DNA of 40,187 nucleotides from Natronoglomus mannanivorans (lineage in GTDB: Archaea; Halobacteriota; Halobacteria; Halobacteriales; Natrialbaceae), in assembly GCA_025517485.1 (NCBI GenBank), contig JAOPKB010000025.1, positions 1 to 40,187 of the forward strand, given 5' to 3'. A program made the translations under genes and the position numbers. This document shows positions 33,943-40,187 of the stretch, one piece after another (position 1 is the first letter of the stretch; each line of letters starts with the position of its first letter). The notes beneath the pieces were generated by a model. That model did no database searches and was not told where the DNA came from. It was given only the letters and a program-made list of their open reading frames with translations.

Positions 33943-34818
33943 ATGAGCGCCGACGACTCGGCCGACGACGGAACGTTGCTCGTGCCGATCGCGAATTCGG
34001 AAACGGCGGACCGCCAACTGGACACCGCGATCGACATCGCGGCCGACCGGTCGTACCGAGTCCTCCTCGTGTACGTCCTCGAGGTCCCCCCACAGCTGTC
34101 GCTCCAGGACGGCTATCGCTACTTGCTCGAGGACGATATCGAAGCGTTGCTCGCGGACGCCGCGACACGTGTCGAATCGCACGGGGTTTCCGTCGACCGG
34201 CGAGTCCGGCTCGCCCGCAGCGTCGCGAGCGGAATCGTCGGTGCCGTCGAAACGCACGCGATCGACGAGATCGTACTCGGGTGGCGCGGTCGACCGCCGC
34301 GACAGAACGTCCTTCTCGGGAGCCATCTCGATACGGTACTCAGCGACGCCGAGTGTGACGTGCTCGTCAAGCGGATCCAGACGCCGACGCCGGAGACCAT
34401 CGACTCGGTTCTCGTTCCGGTCGCGGGGGGCCCTCACGACGAGTTGGCCGCCGAGACGGCCGCCTCGATCGCCCGGCACAACGACGCTTCGATTACCCTG
34501 TTGCACGTTCTCGAGCCGAACGGCTCAGACCTGACTCGAGACGAGGCGAAGGCACTCCTAGCCGAGACGGCGGAGGCCGTCGAAGACGTTCGATCGATCG
34601 ACCGGGAACTGGTCGAGGGCGACGACGTCGCCGGAACGATCACCGACTGGACGACCGACCACGACGTGACGGTACTCGGCGTCTCTCGAGGCGGCCTCCT
34701 CCAGCGAAAACTCCTCGGAACGATCTCGGAGGCGGTGGGCAGACACGCGGCAGGGACGGTCATCCTGACGAAACGGTACGATCCCGTCCCGTCTCGTCTC
34801 AGACGGGTGCTCCCGTGA
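33943..34818 (+). CDS. Tandem-domain universal stress protein
   Basis: This 291-aa protein has two UspA domains. The first (about 10-145) is DDGTLLVPIANSETADRQLD to LGWRGRPPRQNVLLGSHLDT. The second (about 150-285) is TIDSVLVPVAGGPHDELAAE to LGVSRGGLLQRKLLGTISEA and AAGTVILTKR. The ATP-loop Gly pattern is present in both but altered from the consensus, so nucleotide binding is not certain. It is divergent from the P2A ATPase and may share its promoter region. The ATG at 33943 was preferred to an in-frame TTG at 33925. Confidence 0.88.
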   Translation: MSADDSADDGTLLVPIANSETADRQLDTAIDIAADRSYRVLLVYVLEVPPQLSLQDGYRYLLEDDIEALLADAATRVESHGVSVDRRVRLARSVASGIVGAVETHAIDEIVLGWRGRPPRQNVLLGSHLDTVLSDAECDVLVKRIQTPTPETIDSVLVPVAGGPHDELAAETAASIARHNDASITLLHVLEPNGSDLTRDEAKALLAETAEAVEDVRSIDRELVEGDDVAGTITDWTTDHDVTVLGVSRGGLLQRKLLGTISEAVGRHAAGTVILTKRYDPVPSRLRRVLP

Positions 34819-34931
34819 CTGGTGCGAACGATTTCAGTGTCGAATTGTAAGCCATAGGTCGCGTCTCGGAGTCCGCTCTTCGACTCCAAATTCGCCTCCG
34901 TCGCAACCGGAACCCCCTCGATCACAGTCTT

Positions 34932-35384
34932 CTATCCCTCTCCCGTCTGCCGTCCGGCGATCGACTTCGCCTCGAGTTCGTATATCTCGAGGTCGATCGC
35001 CTCGACGTCCTCGCCGAAGAGACGAAGGTCGAGAAACGACTCGTTGATCGCCGTGTCGTCGAACCGCTCGCTCTCAGCTCTGGAGAGTTTCCGTATCGAT
35101 CCGGTGACGACGATGCTCCACGAGTTCCCTGCAGAGTCGACATCGTAGAGCGTGAAACACGCTTCGTCCGTCTCCTCGAGATACGTCATCTTCGTGCTCG
35201 AACCGTCGTCCGCTACTCGGACGTACAGCGACTCGTCCTCGTAGTGGTGTGCGACGGGAACCGCGTACGCAGAACCGTCTGCGGCGAGTGCGAGAACGCC
35301 AGTTTCGCGTCGCTGGAGACGGTCCTCGATCTGTTCGTCGTCCATCCCAAACGTGTACGTGTACTCGAGTCGGTTTCGGTCCAT
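34932..35384 (-). CDS. Pyridoxamine 5'-phosphate oxidase-fold (FMN-binding split barrel) protein
   Basis: The 150-aa protein matches the haloarchaeal PPOX/split-barrel family. It has FGMDDEQIEDRLQRRETGVL and ALAADGSAYAVPVAHHYEDE (the first beta-hairpin with the polar Y-x-V-P-V strand), SLYVRVADDG, KMTYLEETDEACFTLYDVDS and WSIVVTGSIRKL, then an acidic C-terminal helix region. Such proteins bind FMN, heme or F420; the cofactor is not decided here. The ATG at 35384 gives MDRNRLEYTYTFG. It lies 113 bp after the tandem UspA gene on the opposite strand, in a cluster of stress genes. Confidence 0.85.
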   Translation of the reverse strand: MDRNRLEYTYTFGMDDEQIEDRLQRRETGVLALAADGSAYAVPVAHHYEDESLYVRVADDGSSTKMTYLEETDEACFTLYDVDSAGNSWSIVVTGSIRKLSRAESERFDDTAINESFLDLRLFGEDVEAIDLEIYELEAKSIAGRQTGEG

Positions 35385-35496
35385 ACTGTATCGTCGGACG
35401 ACGACCAGCATGAAGCTGTGTGCAAAAACTGGTGCGGTGGACGGACGAGTGGTGTCGGAGACACGGCTGGAGCTGGCCAGTACTCCTGTCTACACC

Positions 35497-35925
35497 TCAC
35501 CGGACAGTCGTCACCGGGATCGGCGACCGCTCGAACACCGTCTTCGCGACGTTACCTACCAGAAACCCCCGTGTGATGTTTTCGCTGTGCTCGCCGTGAC
35601 ACCCCATCACGATCGCATCGTAATCATCGGCACGCGCGACGATCGCACGCGTCGGATGGCCCAGACCGACTTGCGTCTCGATCTCAGTGTCATACTCGGC
35701 GGCGACTTCGTGAGCCCGGTCGAAGACCGGTTTGGCCCGTTCCGTCGCGGCCGTTTCGATGTCGTCTTCCAGCGCAAGACCTACTGCACTGCCCATCATC
35801 ATCGATGGACTCCCGACGACGTGGTAGACCGTTATCTCCGCGTCGGAGTGTACGTCCAGCGCGTATCTAAGCGCTCGTCCTGCGGTCTCCGAGTCGTCCA
35901 TTGGAACGAGAACACGTGAAACCAT
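35497..35925 (-). CDS. Universal stress protein, UspA family
   Basis: This 142-aa UspA begins MVSRVLVPMDDSETAGRALR and includes ITVYHVVGSPSMMMGSA, TQVGLGHPTRAIVARADD and the loop MGCHGEHSENITRGFLVGNV, ending IPVTTVR. The ATP-loop is atypical: HGEHSEN and VGN replace HGRSG and LGS, so nucleotide binding is doubtful. A TATA box lies about 26-32 nt upstream, preceded by a heptamer tandem repeat. The ATG at 35925 was chosen over a GTG at 35934. Confidence 0.9.
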   Translation of the reverse strand: MVSRVLVPMDDSETAGRALRYALDVHSDAEITVYHVVGSPSMMMGSAVGLALEDDIETAATERAKPVFDRAHEVAAEYDTEIETQVGLGHPTRAIVARADDYDAIVMGCHGEHSENITRGFLVGNVAKTVFERSPIPVTTVR

Positions 35926-35950
35926 ACCGAACACGACGGTGACGACGTGA

Positions 35951-35957
35951 ATAAATC
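35951..35957 (-). promoter_or_regulatory. TATA box of the uspA gene at 35925
   Basis: On the minus strand the sequence is GATTTAT, 26-32 nt upstream of the ATG, so the transcript is likely leaderless. Confidence 0.55.
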
Positions 35958-35959
35958 CT

Positions 35960-36004
35960 CGTCACTCGTCGCTCGTCGCTCGTCGCTCGTCGCTCGTCGC
36001 TCGT
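35960..36004. repeat. Heptanucleotide tandem repeat CGTCGCT
   Basis: One variant unit (CGTCACT) and five perfect CGTCGCT units are followed by a partial CGTT. The array is immediately upstream of the TATA box of the minus-strand uspA gene. A 7-bp unit changes the helical phase of upstream DNA as it expands or contracts. Confidence 0.9.
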
Positions 36005-36161
36005 TACGGACCCGATTCGACGAGCGAACGGAATACGCGAACGGCGCGAGTTCGACGCCGTCCCCGACCTGTGGCCGTTCGTCCGACCCGCCTGCGTACA
36101 CGCCCCTCGAGACTCTTTGCGATTCGAGGGCACGCACTGCGAATTCGGGAGTCCGTAGGCA

Positions 36162-36341
36162 GTGACGAGCAGTCGTGGGAGTTACAAGACCCCGTCCGAC
36201 TTTCGACAAGTGCGCGACCAGCTTCCGGAGGATCACGACGACGAGAACTGGGGCAAGCTGTTCGAGACCGGCGACGCCGAAGAGACGCAAACAGGAGGCG
36301 GCCCTCAGGGTCCGGGTCTCGAGACCAGTGGTGGAGCGTGA
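36162..36341 (+). CDS. Possible small acidic protein
   Basis: A GTG-initiated frame of 59 codons reads TSSRGSYKTPSDFRQVRDQL, PEDHDDENWGKLFETGDAEE and a glycine-rich end (GGGPQGPGLETSGGA). The acidic composition and absence of Arg-rich shadow character suggest a real haloarchaeal protein or the remnant of one. The family is not recognised; the start codon is uncertain and no clear TATA box or ribosome-binding site is seen. It lies in the gap between uspA and treT. Confidence 0.4.
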   Translation: MTSSRGSYKTPSDFRQVRDQLPEDHDDENWGKLFETGDAEETQTGGGPQGPGLETSGGA

Positions 36342-36573
36342 TCGCTGTCGACTCCTGTCCAGTCCCGGTTCGATTCCGACAGGACTCAATCTCGTGCTCG
36401 GAACGGTTCTGACGGGAGCCACGGTCGTCGCGAATCGGCAGCGTCCAGGCGGACGACGAGCGACCCGCTCGGCGACACGTCCGAACGGGAACCGTGACGA
36501 TCATCCGCGAGCCCGAGCACGAGTCGAACGAGGATCGGTAGATCCGAACCGCGATAGGGGGCGAAAAACGACG

Positions 36574-37812
36574 CTAACGAATTGCGAGGAAGAGTTCGAG
36601 CCACTCGAGCAGGTGACGCGTAACGAGAAATCGGTCACGGACAGTGGCTCGACCGTGGTGTCCGAACGCCGTAGACAGGGCCTCGTCGGCGAGCAATCGT
36701 TCGGTCCGGGCCGCCAGGGCGTCGACGTCGTCGGGTTCGACGAGGTAGCCGCTTTCGCCATCGTCTATCTGGAGAGGGATCCCGCCGACGTTCGAGCCGA
36801 CGACCGGCGTTCGTTTCCAGAGCGCCTCGGAAACGATGAGTCCGAACCCCTCGCGTCGTGATTTCTGCAGGACGACGTCCGATCGACGCTGGAGGAAATT
36901 GACCGTCGTATCGGGTTGGTTCGTCAGGAGGTGAACGTCCGGATCGTCGGCCGCTCGTGTCGCGACGCGGTCGAAAATTCGTGGCCCTTCCGGATCGTCG
37001 GCCGCCATCCCGCCGACGAAGACGAGTTGAAGGTCCGGAAACGTCGTCGCGAGTCGCCGGTACGCCTCGAGAGCGCCGAGTTGCCCTTTCCACGGATCGA
37101 ACCGGGAGACCTGTGTGATGACCGGCGTGTCGGCGTCGAACGAAATCGACTCGAGGCGGTCACGCTCGGCGCGCAGTTCGGACCGATCTAGCGACCGATT
37201 CTTCGCTGCGAGTGGATCGATCGACGGATAAATGACCGTCGACGGCGGCAGATCGATTCCCCGCCCGTACTCGTCGTGGCTGAACACGACGTGATCGGTT
37301 CGTCGAACGTCGTCGACGACGAAATCGAGGTGTGATTCGGTCGGCGCGGTCAAATCGATGTGACAGCGCCAGACGAAGCGAGTATCCGGAAATCGGTCGA
37401 CGAGGGTGTCGATCATTCCCAGTGACTGTGGGTCGTGGAGGACGACGATGTCGTACTCGTCGGAAATCGCGTTCGCATTTCGATCGGTGACCGAGCGGTA
37501 GGTCGCCTTCATTTCGTCGGTGAGAGGGCTCCGTCGACCCTGTAGTCCATTGTGAAGCGATTTCGTCACCTCGAAGAACTCGGTGCTCGCGTCCATTACT
37601 CCCCAGTCGGTATCGACACCGGCATCGTCGAATACCGGAACGAGCGACGAGAGCAGTTCCGCGACACCGCCGCCGGTCGCCGTCGAATTGACGTGGAGCA
37701 CTCGGAGGCCGGCGAGACGATCCGCAGCCGATCGAATGCGCCGCATTCGGTCGTGGTCGGTAACGGACGCGTAGTCGTCCAGTGATCGGTCGGAAACGGA
37801 CTGGAATTGCAT
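36574..37812 (-). CDS. treT: Trehalose glycosyltransferring synthase TreT (GT4)
   Basis: This 412-aa GT-B glycosyltransferase matches TreT, which makes trehalose from NDP-glucose and glucose. Diagnostic segments are RVLHVNSTATGGGVAELLSS, LVPVFDDAGVDTDWGVM, FFEVTKSLHNGLQG, VVLHDPQSLGMI, VWRCHIDLTAPTESHLDF, QVSRFDPWKGQLGALEAYR and the GT4 E-x7-E region EGFGLIVSEALWKRTPVVGS. Trehalose is an osmolyte in several haloarchaea, which fits the stress-gene setting. The start is the ATG at 37812, with a TATA box 21-27 nt upstream. It is a single gene. Confidence 0.88.
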   Translation of the reverse strand: MQFQSVSDRSLDDYASVTDHDRMRRIRSAADRLAGLRVLHVNSTATGGGVAELLSSLVPVFDDAGVDTDWGVMDASTEFFEVTKSLHNGLQGRRSPLTDEMKATYRSVTDRNANAISDEYDIVVLHDPQSLGMIDTLVDRFPDTRFVWRCHIDLTAPTESHLDFVVDDVRRTDHVVFSHDEYGRGIDLPPSTVIYPSIDPLAAKNRSLDRSELRAERDRLESISFDADTPVITQVSRFDPWKGQLGALEAYRRLATTFPDLQLVFVGGMAADDPEGPRIFDRVATRAADDPDVHLLTNQPDTTVNFLQRRSDVVLQKSRREGFGLIVSEALWKRTPVVGSNVGGIPLQIDDGESGYLVEPDDVDALAARTERLLADEALSTAFGHHGRATVRDRFLVTRHLLEWLELFLAIR

Positions 37813-38286
37813 GGGTGGGAAAGATGTGGAACAATTTAACGACGATCTGTGCTACTGAAGCGATCTCGCGACTGACAGCCGGTACCACTGTCGGTCCTCG
37901 ACCGTCCGCCGGAACTGCTCTGGGTCCGCTGGCGTCGTCGACGAATCGCCGCTGGCAGTTCCTCGAGCGATAGCGTATCGACGGTGACGGTCGAACACGG
38001 GTAGGCGGTCCGCCGGGACGCATCGATGTAGCGGTTCGAACACTGGCCACGAAAACGGGACGTCGCATCGAAGCGTGCGTACTGCTGCAGGTGAAGTATC
38101 GCGTGCAAACGGGCGAACTGGCGCACACTCGTTGGTGCGTGTCCCCTCGAAAAGTGCCGACGTTCGTCCGGGCATACTGAACGTACGCCGACCAGCGTTA
38201 TGATTCTGAGGTGTGGTCCGGATCGATCTACCGTACCATCCGGATGACGGTGTCACGTGATGGTGCGGTACGACCGTCTCGAGTGT
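37813..38286. other. Intergenic region without a supported gene
   Basis: Apart from the treT TATA box at 37833-37839, nothing is clear. A minus-strand frame (37852-38175 from an ATG) encodes a basic, Arg-rich 107-aa sequence that is unlike the acidic proteins here and is rejected as a gene. Confidence 0.4.
37833..37839 (-). promoter_or_regulatory. TATA box of treT
   Basis: AATTTAA (minus strand TTAAATT) lies 21-27 nt upstream of the treT ATG, in otherwise GC-rich DNA. Confidence 0.55.
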
Positions 38287-38859
38287 CTAGTCGGTGTGTG
38301 GGATGAAGTTTCGAAGGAGTCGGTCCCCGAATGCGAGTACCAGAAGCGTACCGAGGAAATTGAAGCAGAGATCGAGGACGGTATCGCGTTTCCCGTAGGC
38401 GACGAGGACGGGTTCGACGTCGAGTCGGCGGGCGATCGCGTGAATCGCGTACTCCAGTAGCTCCCAGAGGACGCCAGCGACGGAGACGCTTATCAGGACA
38501 GCAGATCGAGGATCGCGACCGCGGCGGCGAGCAGCGGCGTGGACGAGCCCACCGAGAAGTGTCGCCGAGTGGACGTGCGTAAGATGGTCCCACCATCCGA
38601 CGTCGTCGTACGGTCCCAGCATTCCAGCAGCGTGGGTGAACATCGCGGTTACCGTATACACGCGCTGCCATGGCCGAAACGTGACGTCGTATCGACGTTC
38701 GATTATCTCGGGGAGAAACGACGCAGCGAAGGCGAGACAGGCGTTCGTGATCGCACCCGGGTTTCGTCGACGAACTCCTTCAGCGAAGACGACAACGAGT
38801 CCATACCTGAGCCCGCGGACGATCGTTTCGGCCGCGGACGGTCGTCTCGTTATCGCCAT
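38287..38859 (-). CDS. DUF2238/YjdF-like integral membrane protein
   Basis: The 190-aa protein has about five transmembrane helices. The motifs are VGWWDHLTHVHSATLLGGLV, VAGVLWELLEYAIHAIARRL and RDTVLDLCFNFLGTLLVLAF, matching the DxxxH, WExxEw and DxxxDLxxNxxG pattern of DUF2238/YjdF proteins. The function is unknown. The ATG at 38859 (MAITRRPSAAETIVRG) was chosen; the longer upstream frame overlaps a UspA pseudogene and is Arg-rich. Confidence 0.75.
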   Translation of the reverse strand: MAITRRPSAAETIVRGLRYGLVVVFAEGVRRRNPGAITNACLAFAASFLPEIIERRYDVTFRPWQRVYTVTAMFTHAAGMLGPYDDVGWWDHLTHVHSATLLGGLVHAAARRRGRDPRSAVLISVSVAGVLWELLEYAIHAIARRLDVEPVLVAYGKRDTVLDLCFNFLGTLLVLAFGDRLLRNFIPHTD

Positions 38860-38894
38860 AACTGTGAGATGCCCGTGGCGATCGTTCCGGGTTT

Positions 38895-39224
38895 CGTGCG
38901 TCCGTGTCGAACGCTCGTACAGCCAGGACGGGTGCCGGTGCAGTACGACGGACAGCCTGTGTCCCTTCCGAGCGACGTTCGATCGATTCCGGTCCGTTGG
39001 CGTATCGCCACGACGAGTCGATGTCTCCTGCTCAGTTTCGGATGGCGCGAACATCGCTCGGTGGACCGCCCGACCGTGACCGCCGCGAGAACGTCACCGG
39101 TGCTGTTCACCGCGGATGCAAGGAGGTGACGAACGAGTGGCGATAGTGACGCCCCGGTGGCGAGCTCGAGAACGGCGGTCGCAAGGCCGTTTCCGTCGGT
39201 TGGAACGGAAAGATGATCGACCAT
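38895..39224 (-). pseudogene. Decayed universal stress protein gene with internal deletion
   Basis: On the minus strand the frame from ATG 39224 begins MVDHLSVPTDGNGLATAVLE, a UspA N-terminus. About 40 residues later it reaches HRLVVAIRQRTGIDRTSLGR, the UspA ATP-loop region (normally HGRTGIDRxLLGSVT). A frameshift then continues as VRRTAPAPVLAVRAFDTD, the usual UspA end. The middle (about 40-50 residues) is missing and the frame is broken, so this is a pseudogene. It is the second decayed uspA in this 10-kb segment. Confidence 0.6.
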
Positions 39225-39461
39225 ACGCCACGTTCGGTTGGCGTTCACTTACAACTATTCAGGCGGATCCACGTTGGTATCACGGCGCGATATCGCCACA
39301 GGCGCTGTTTTCGACCGTTACAGCGACGTCGCTGACAGCTCTCTGTGGAGACGATTTCGTTCGGATACCGCCACTGCGAACCGTCCGTGTGGTTTGACTC
39401 TCATCACAACTACCGCTACAAACTATGTGGTTCGTCGTTGGAGGGGCGGTTGAGGGTACCA

Positions 39462-39884
39462 ATGCCGATCGAAAATCTCGCACGAAGCGACGTCGTCACA
39501 GCGGCGACCGACGAATCGATTCACGAACTAGCAGCGGCGATGCAGGACGAAGAGATCGGCAGCGTCGTCATCACCGACGGCGACACGCCAGTTGGCATCG
39601 CAACCGACCGCGATCTGACGATGCAGGTGCTCGCCGAACGGGCCGATCCTGACGAGGTCAGTGCCGAAGACGTGATGTCGGACGACCTGCAGACGATCGA
39701 GCACGGCGCTGGTTTCTACGAAGCCACCGAGTTGATGAGTGAACACGGCATCCGGCGACTTCCCGTAACGAACACCGACGGCGATCTGAGCGGAATTATC
39801 ACGGCCGACGACCTGAACGAATTACTCGCCGACGAGCACCAGGAACTGGCACGCGTCATCCGGTCCCAGCGGCCACCGTACTGA
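39462..39884 (+). CDS. CBS domain-pair protein
   Basis: The 140-aa protein is two CBS motifs: IENLARSDVVTAATDESIHE to DGDTPVGIATDRDLTMQVL (about 3-62), and SAEDVMSDDLQTIEHGAGFY to DGDLSGIITADDLNELL (about 70-125). The VGIATDRDL and LSGIITADDL strands and the preceding GSVVITD and RRLPVTN segments are canonical. CBS pairs bind adenosine nucleotides and regulate partners; stand-alone forms in haloarchaea are common and uncharacterised. The ATG at 39462 is preceded by GGAGGGGCGGTTGAGGGT, which includes a possible ribosome-binding site. Confidence 0.9.
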   Translation: MPIENLARSDVVTAATDESIHELAAAMQDEEIGSVVITDGDTPVGIATDRDLTMQVLAERADPDEVSAEDVMSDDLQTIEHGAGFYEATELMSEHGIRRLPVTNTDGDLSGIITADDLNELLADEHQELARVIRSQRPPY

Positions 39885-40028
39885 TCGGGAGACGTGTACG
39901 GGCCACGACCGAGGGAACGCCTCGGCGTTCGATCTGGGACTACTTCATCGACGAAGAGTGCCACCGGAAACCGCCTCAGTAGGGAATTCTTCGAGCACGA
40001 GAGTGAGGGTGTCTTCGAACGGGGATAG

Positions 40029-40145
40029 GTGACACGGGTTATCGTCAGCGACCACGGCGTCTACGTGACGACTGATCCGCTACCCATGGACGAATTTTAC
40101 CAGAAAGTAGGCGAGAATGCTCCGTCCTCAAAGAGCGAACGGTAG
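40029..40145 (+). pseudogene. Possible DegV-family remnant
   Basis: A short GTG-started frame reads TRVIVSDHGVYVTTDPLP, then MDEFYQKVGENAPSSKSER and a stop. The opening resembles the TxVIVTDS start of DegV fatty-acid-binding proteins, and DEFYxKLxExxPxTS resembles their next conserved block, as if about 30 residues between them were deleted. The 3' end overlaps the putative mobile-element end, so the match could be partly chance. Confidence 0.3.
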
Positions 40146-40166
40146 TGAGCGAGTAGGGCGGGGATG
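40119..40166 (+). mobile_element. Probable right end of an IS1341/TnpB-type (IS200/IS605) element
   Basis: The sequence runs from TGCTCCGTCCTCAAAGAGCG through GTGAGCGAGTAGGGCGGGGA. It matches, from memory, the conserved 3' end of haloarchaeal tnpB (OrfB) elements, where CCGTCCTCAAGGAGCGA is followed by a variable loop and GAGTAGGGCGGGG. In these elements the segment forms the scaffold hairpin of the guide (omega/re) RNA. No tnpB reading frame precedes it here, so it would be a solo end or MITE-like remnant. The window ends 21 bp later. Confidence 0.5.
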
Positions 40167-40187
40167 AATCGCCGCTCGCGTTCCAAA

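Noticed and set aside
37852..38256. Minus-strand frame of 134 codons between treT and the DUF2238 gene
   Set aside because: Basic and Arg/Thr/Pro-rich composition unlike haloarchaeal proteins, with no motif; likely non-coding.
38860..39054. N-terminal extension of the DUF2238 protein to 39054
   Set aside because: The extra 65 residues are Arg-rich and coincide with the tail of a UspA pseudogene in another frame; the first helix follows the ATG at 38859.

Overview
The window is chromosomal DNA from a haloarchaeon. The proteins are strongly acidic, the DNA is GC-rich with very frequent CTCGAG, many genes start at or just after a TATA box so their transcripts are probably leaderless, and the families present are typical of Halobacteria (HTH_10/Bat-like regulator, HalOD1, halocyanin, ba3-type oxidase, amphi-Trp, many UspA proteins). 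The style resembles Natrialbales, but this is an impression and not a placement.

Layout. 1-6.1 kb is a carbohydrate segment: the end of an SDR gene, an aldo/keto reductase, a GH95 alpha-L-fucosidase-type enzyme, and convergently a DUF4965/glutaminase-A-type protein. The two large genes are separated by a relic of an IS6-family transposase and a cluster of hairpins. 6.4-10.9 kb is a minus-strand block: a Cys-rich winged-helix regulator, then fixA-fixB-fixC-fixX (electron-bifurcating ETF:quinone oxidoreductase), then a 78-aa unknown protein. 11.3-18.7 kb holds an ABC-permease remnant, a membrane-anchored halocyanin with an EQEDG repeat linker, Bat-like and HalOD1 regulators, two UspA proteins, a LiaF-like membrane protein, an SDR, a DoxX protein, DUF2267 and amphi-Trp.

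18.7-30.1 kb is a copper and terminal-oxidase island. A minus-strand operon (small membrane protein, SafE-like copper protein, CopA/CcoI-type Cu P-type ATPase) diverges from a plus-strand cytochrome ba3 oxidase operon (four overlapping genes). These are followed by a 78-aa membrane protein, nosD (with a NosL-like N-terminal domain), nosF and nosY, and a convergent nosL. No nosZ is in the window, so the Nos-type maturation genes may serve the CuA site of the oxidase. 30.3-40.2 kb is a stress-type segment: a P2A cation ATPase, single and tandem UspA genes, two decayed uspA pseudogenes, a PPOX-fold flavoprotein, trehalose synthase TreT, a DUF2238 membrane protein and a CBS protein. It ends in what looks like the right end of an IS1341/TnpB-type element.

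The most interesting observation is a shared inverted repeat, consensus RTTCCC-N7-GGGAAY. It occurs at six places, always in non-coding DNA upstream of respiratory or copper genes: the 78-aa gene after fixX, fixA, the winged-helix regulator itself, doxX, the cba/copA divergent promoter, and the gene before nosD. Its edge is 42 to 60 nt from each start codon, and it is exactly 42 nt from both divergent starts of the oxidase island. This points to an uncharacterised respiratory/copper regulon. The Cys-rich regulator at 10512-10874 is the natural candidate to read the site.
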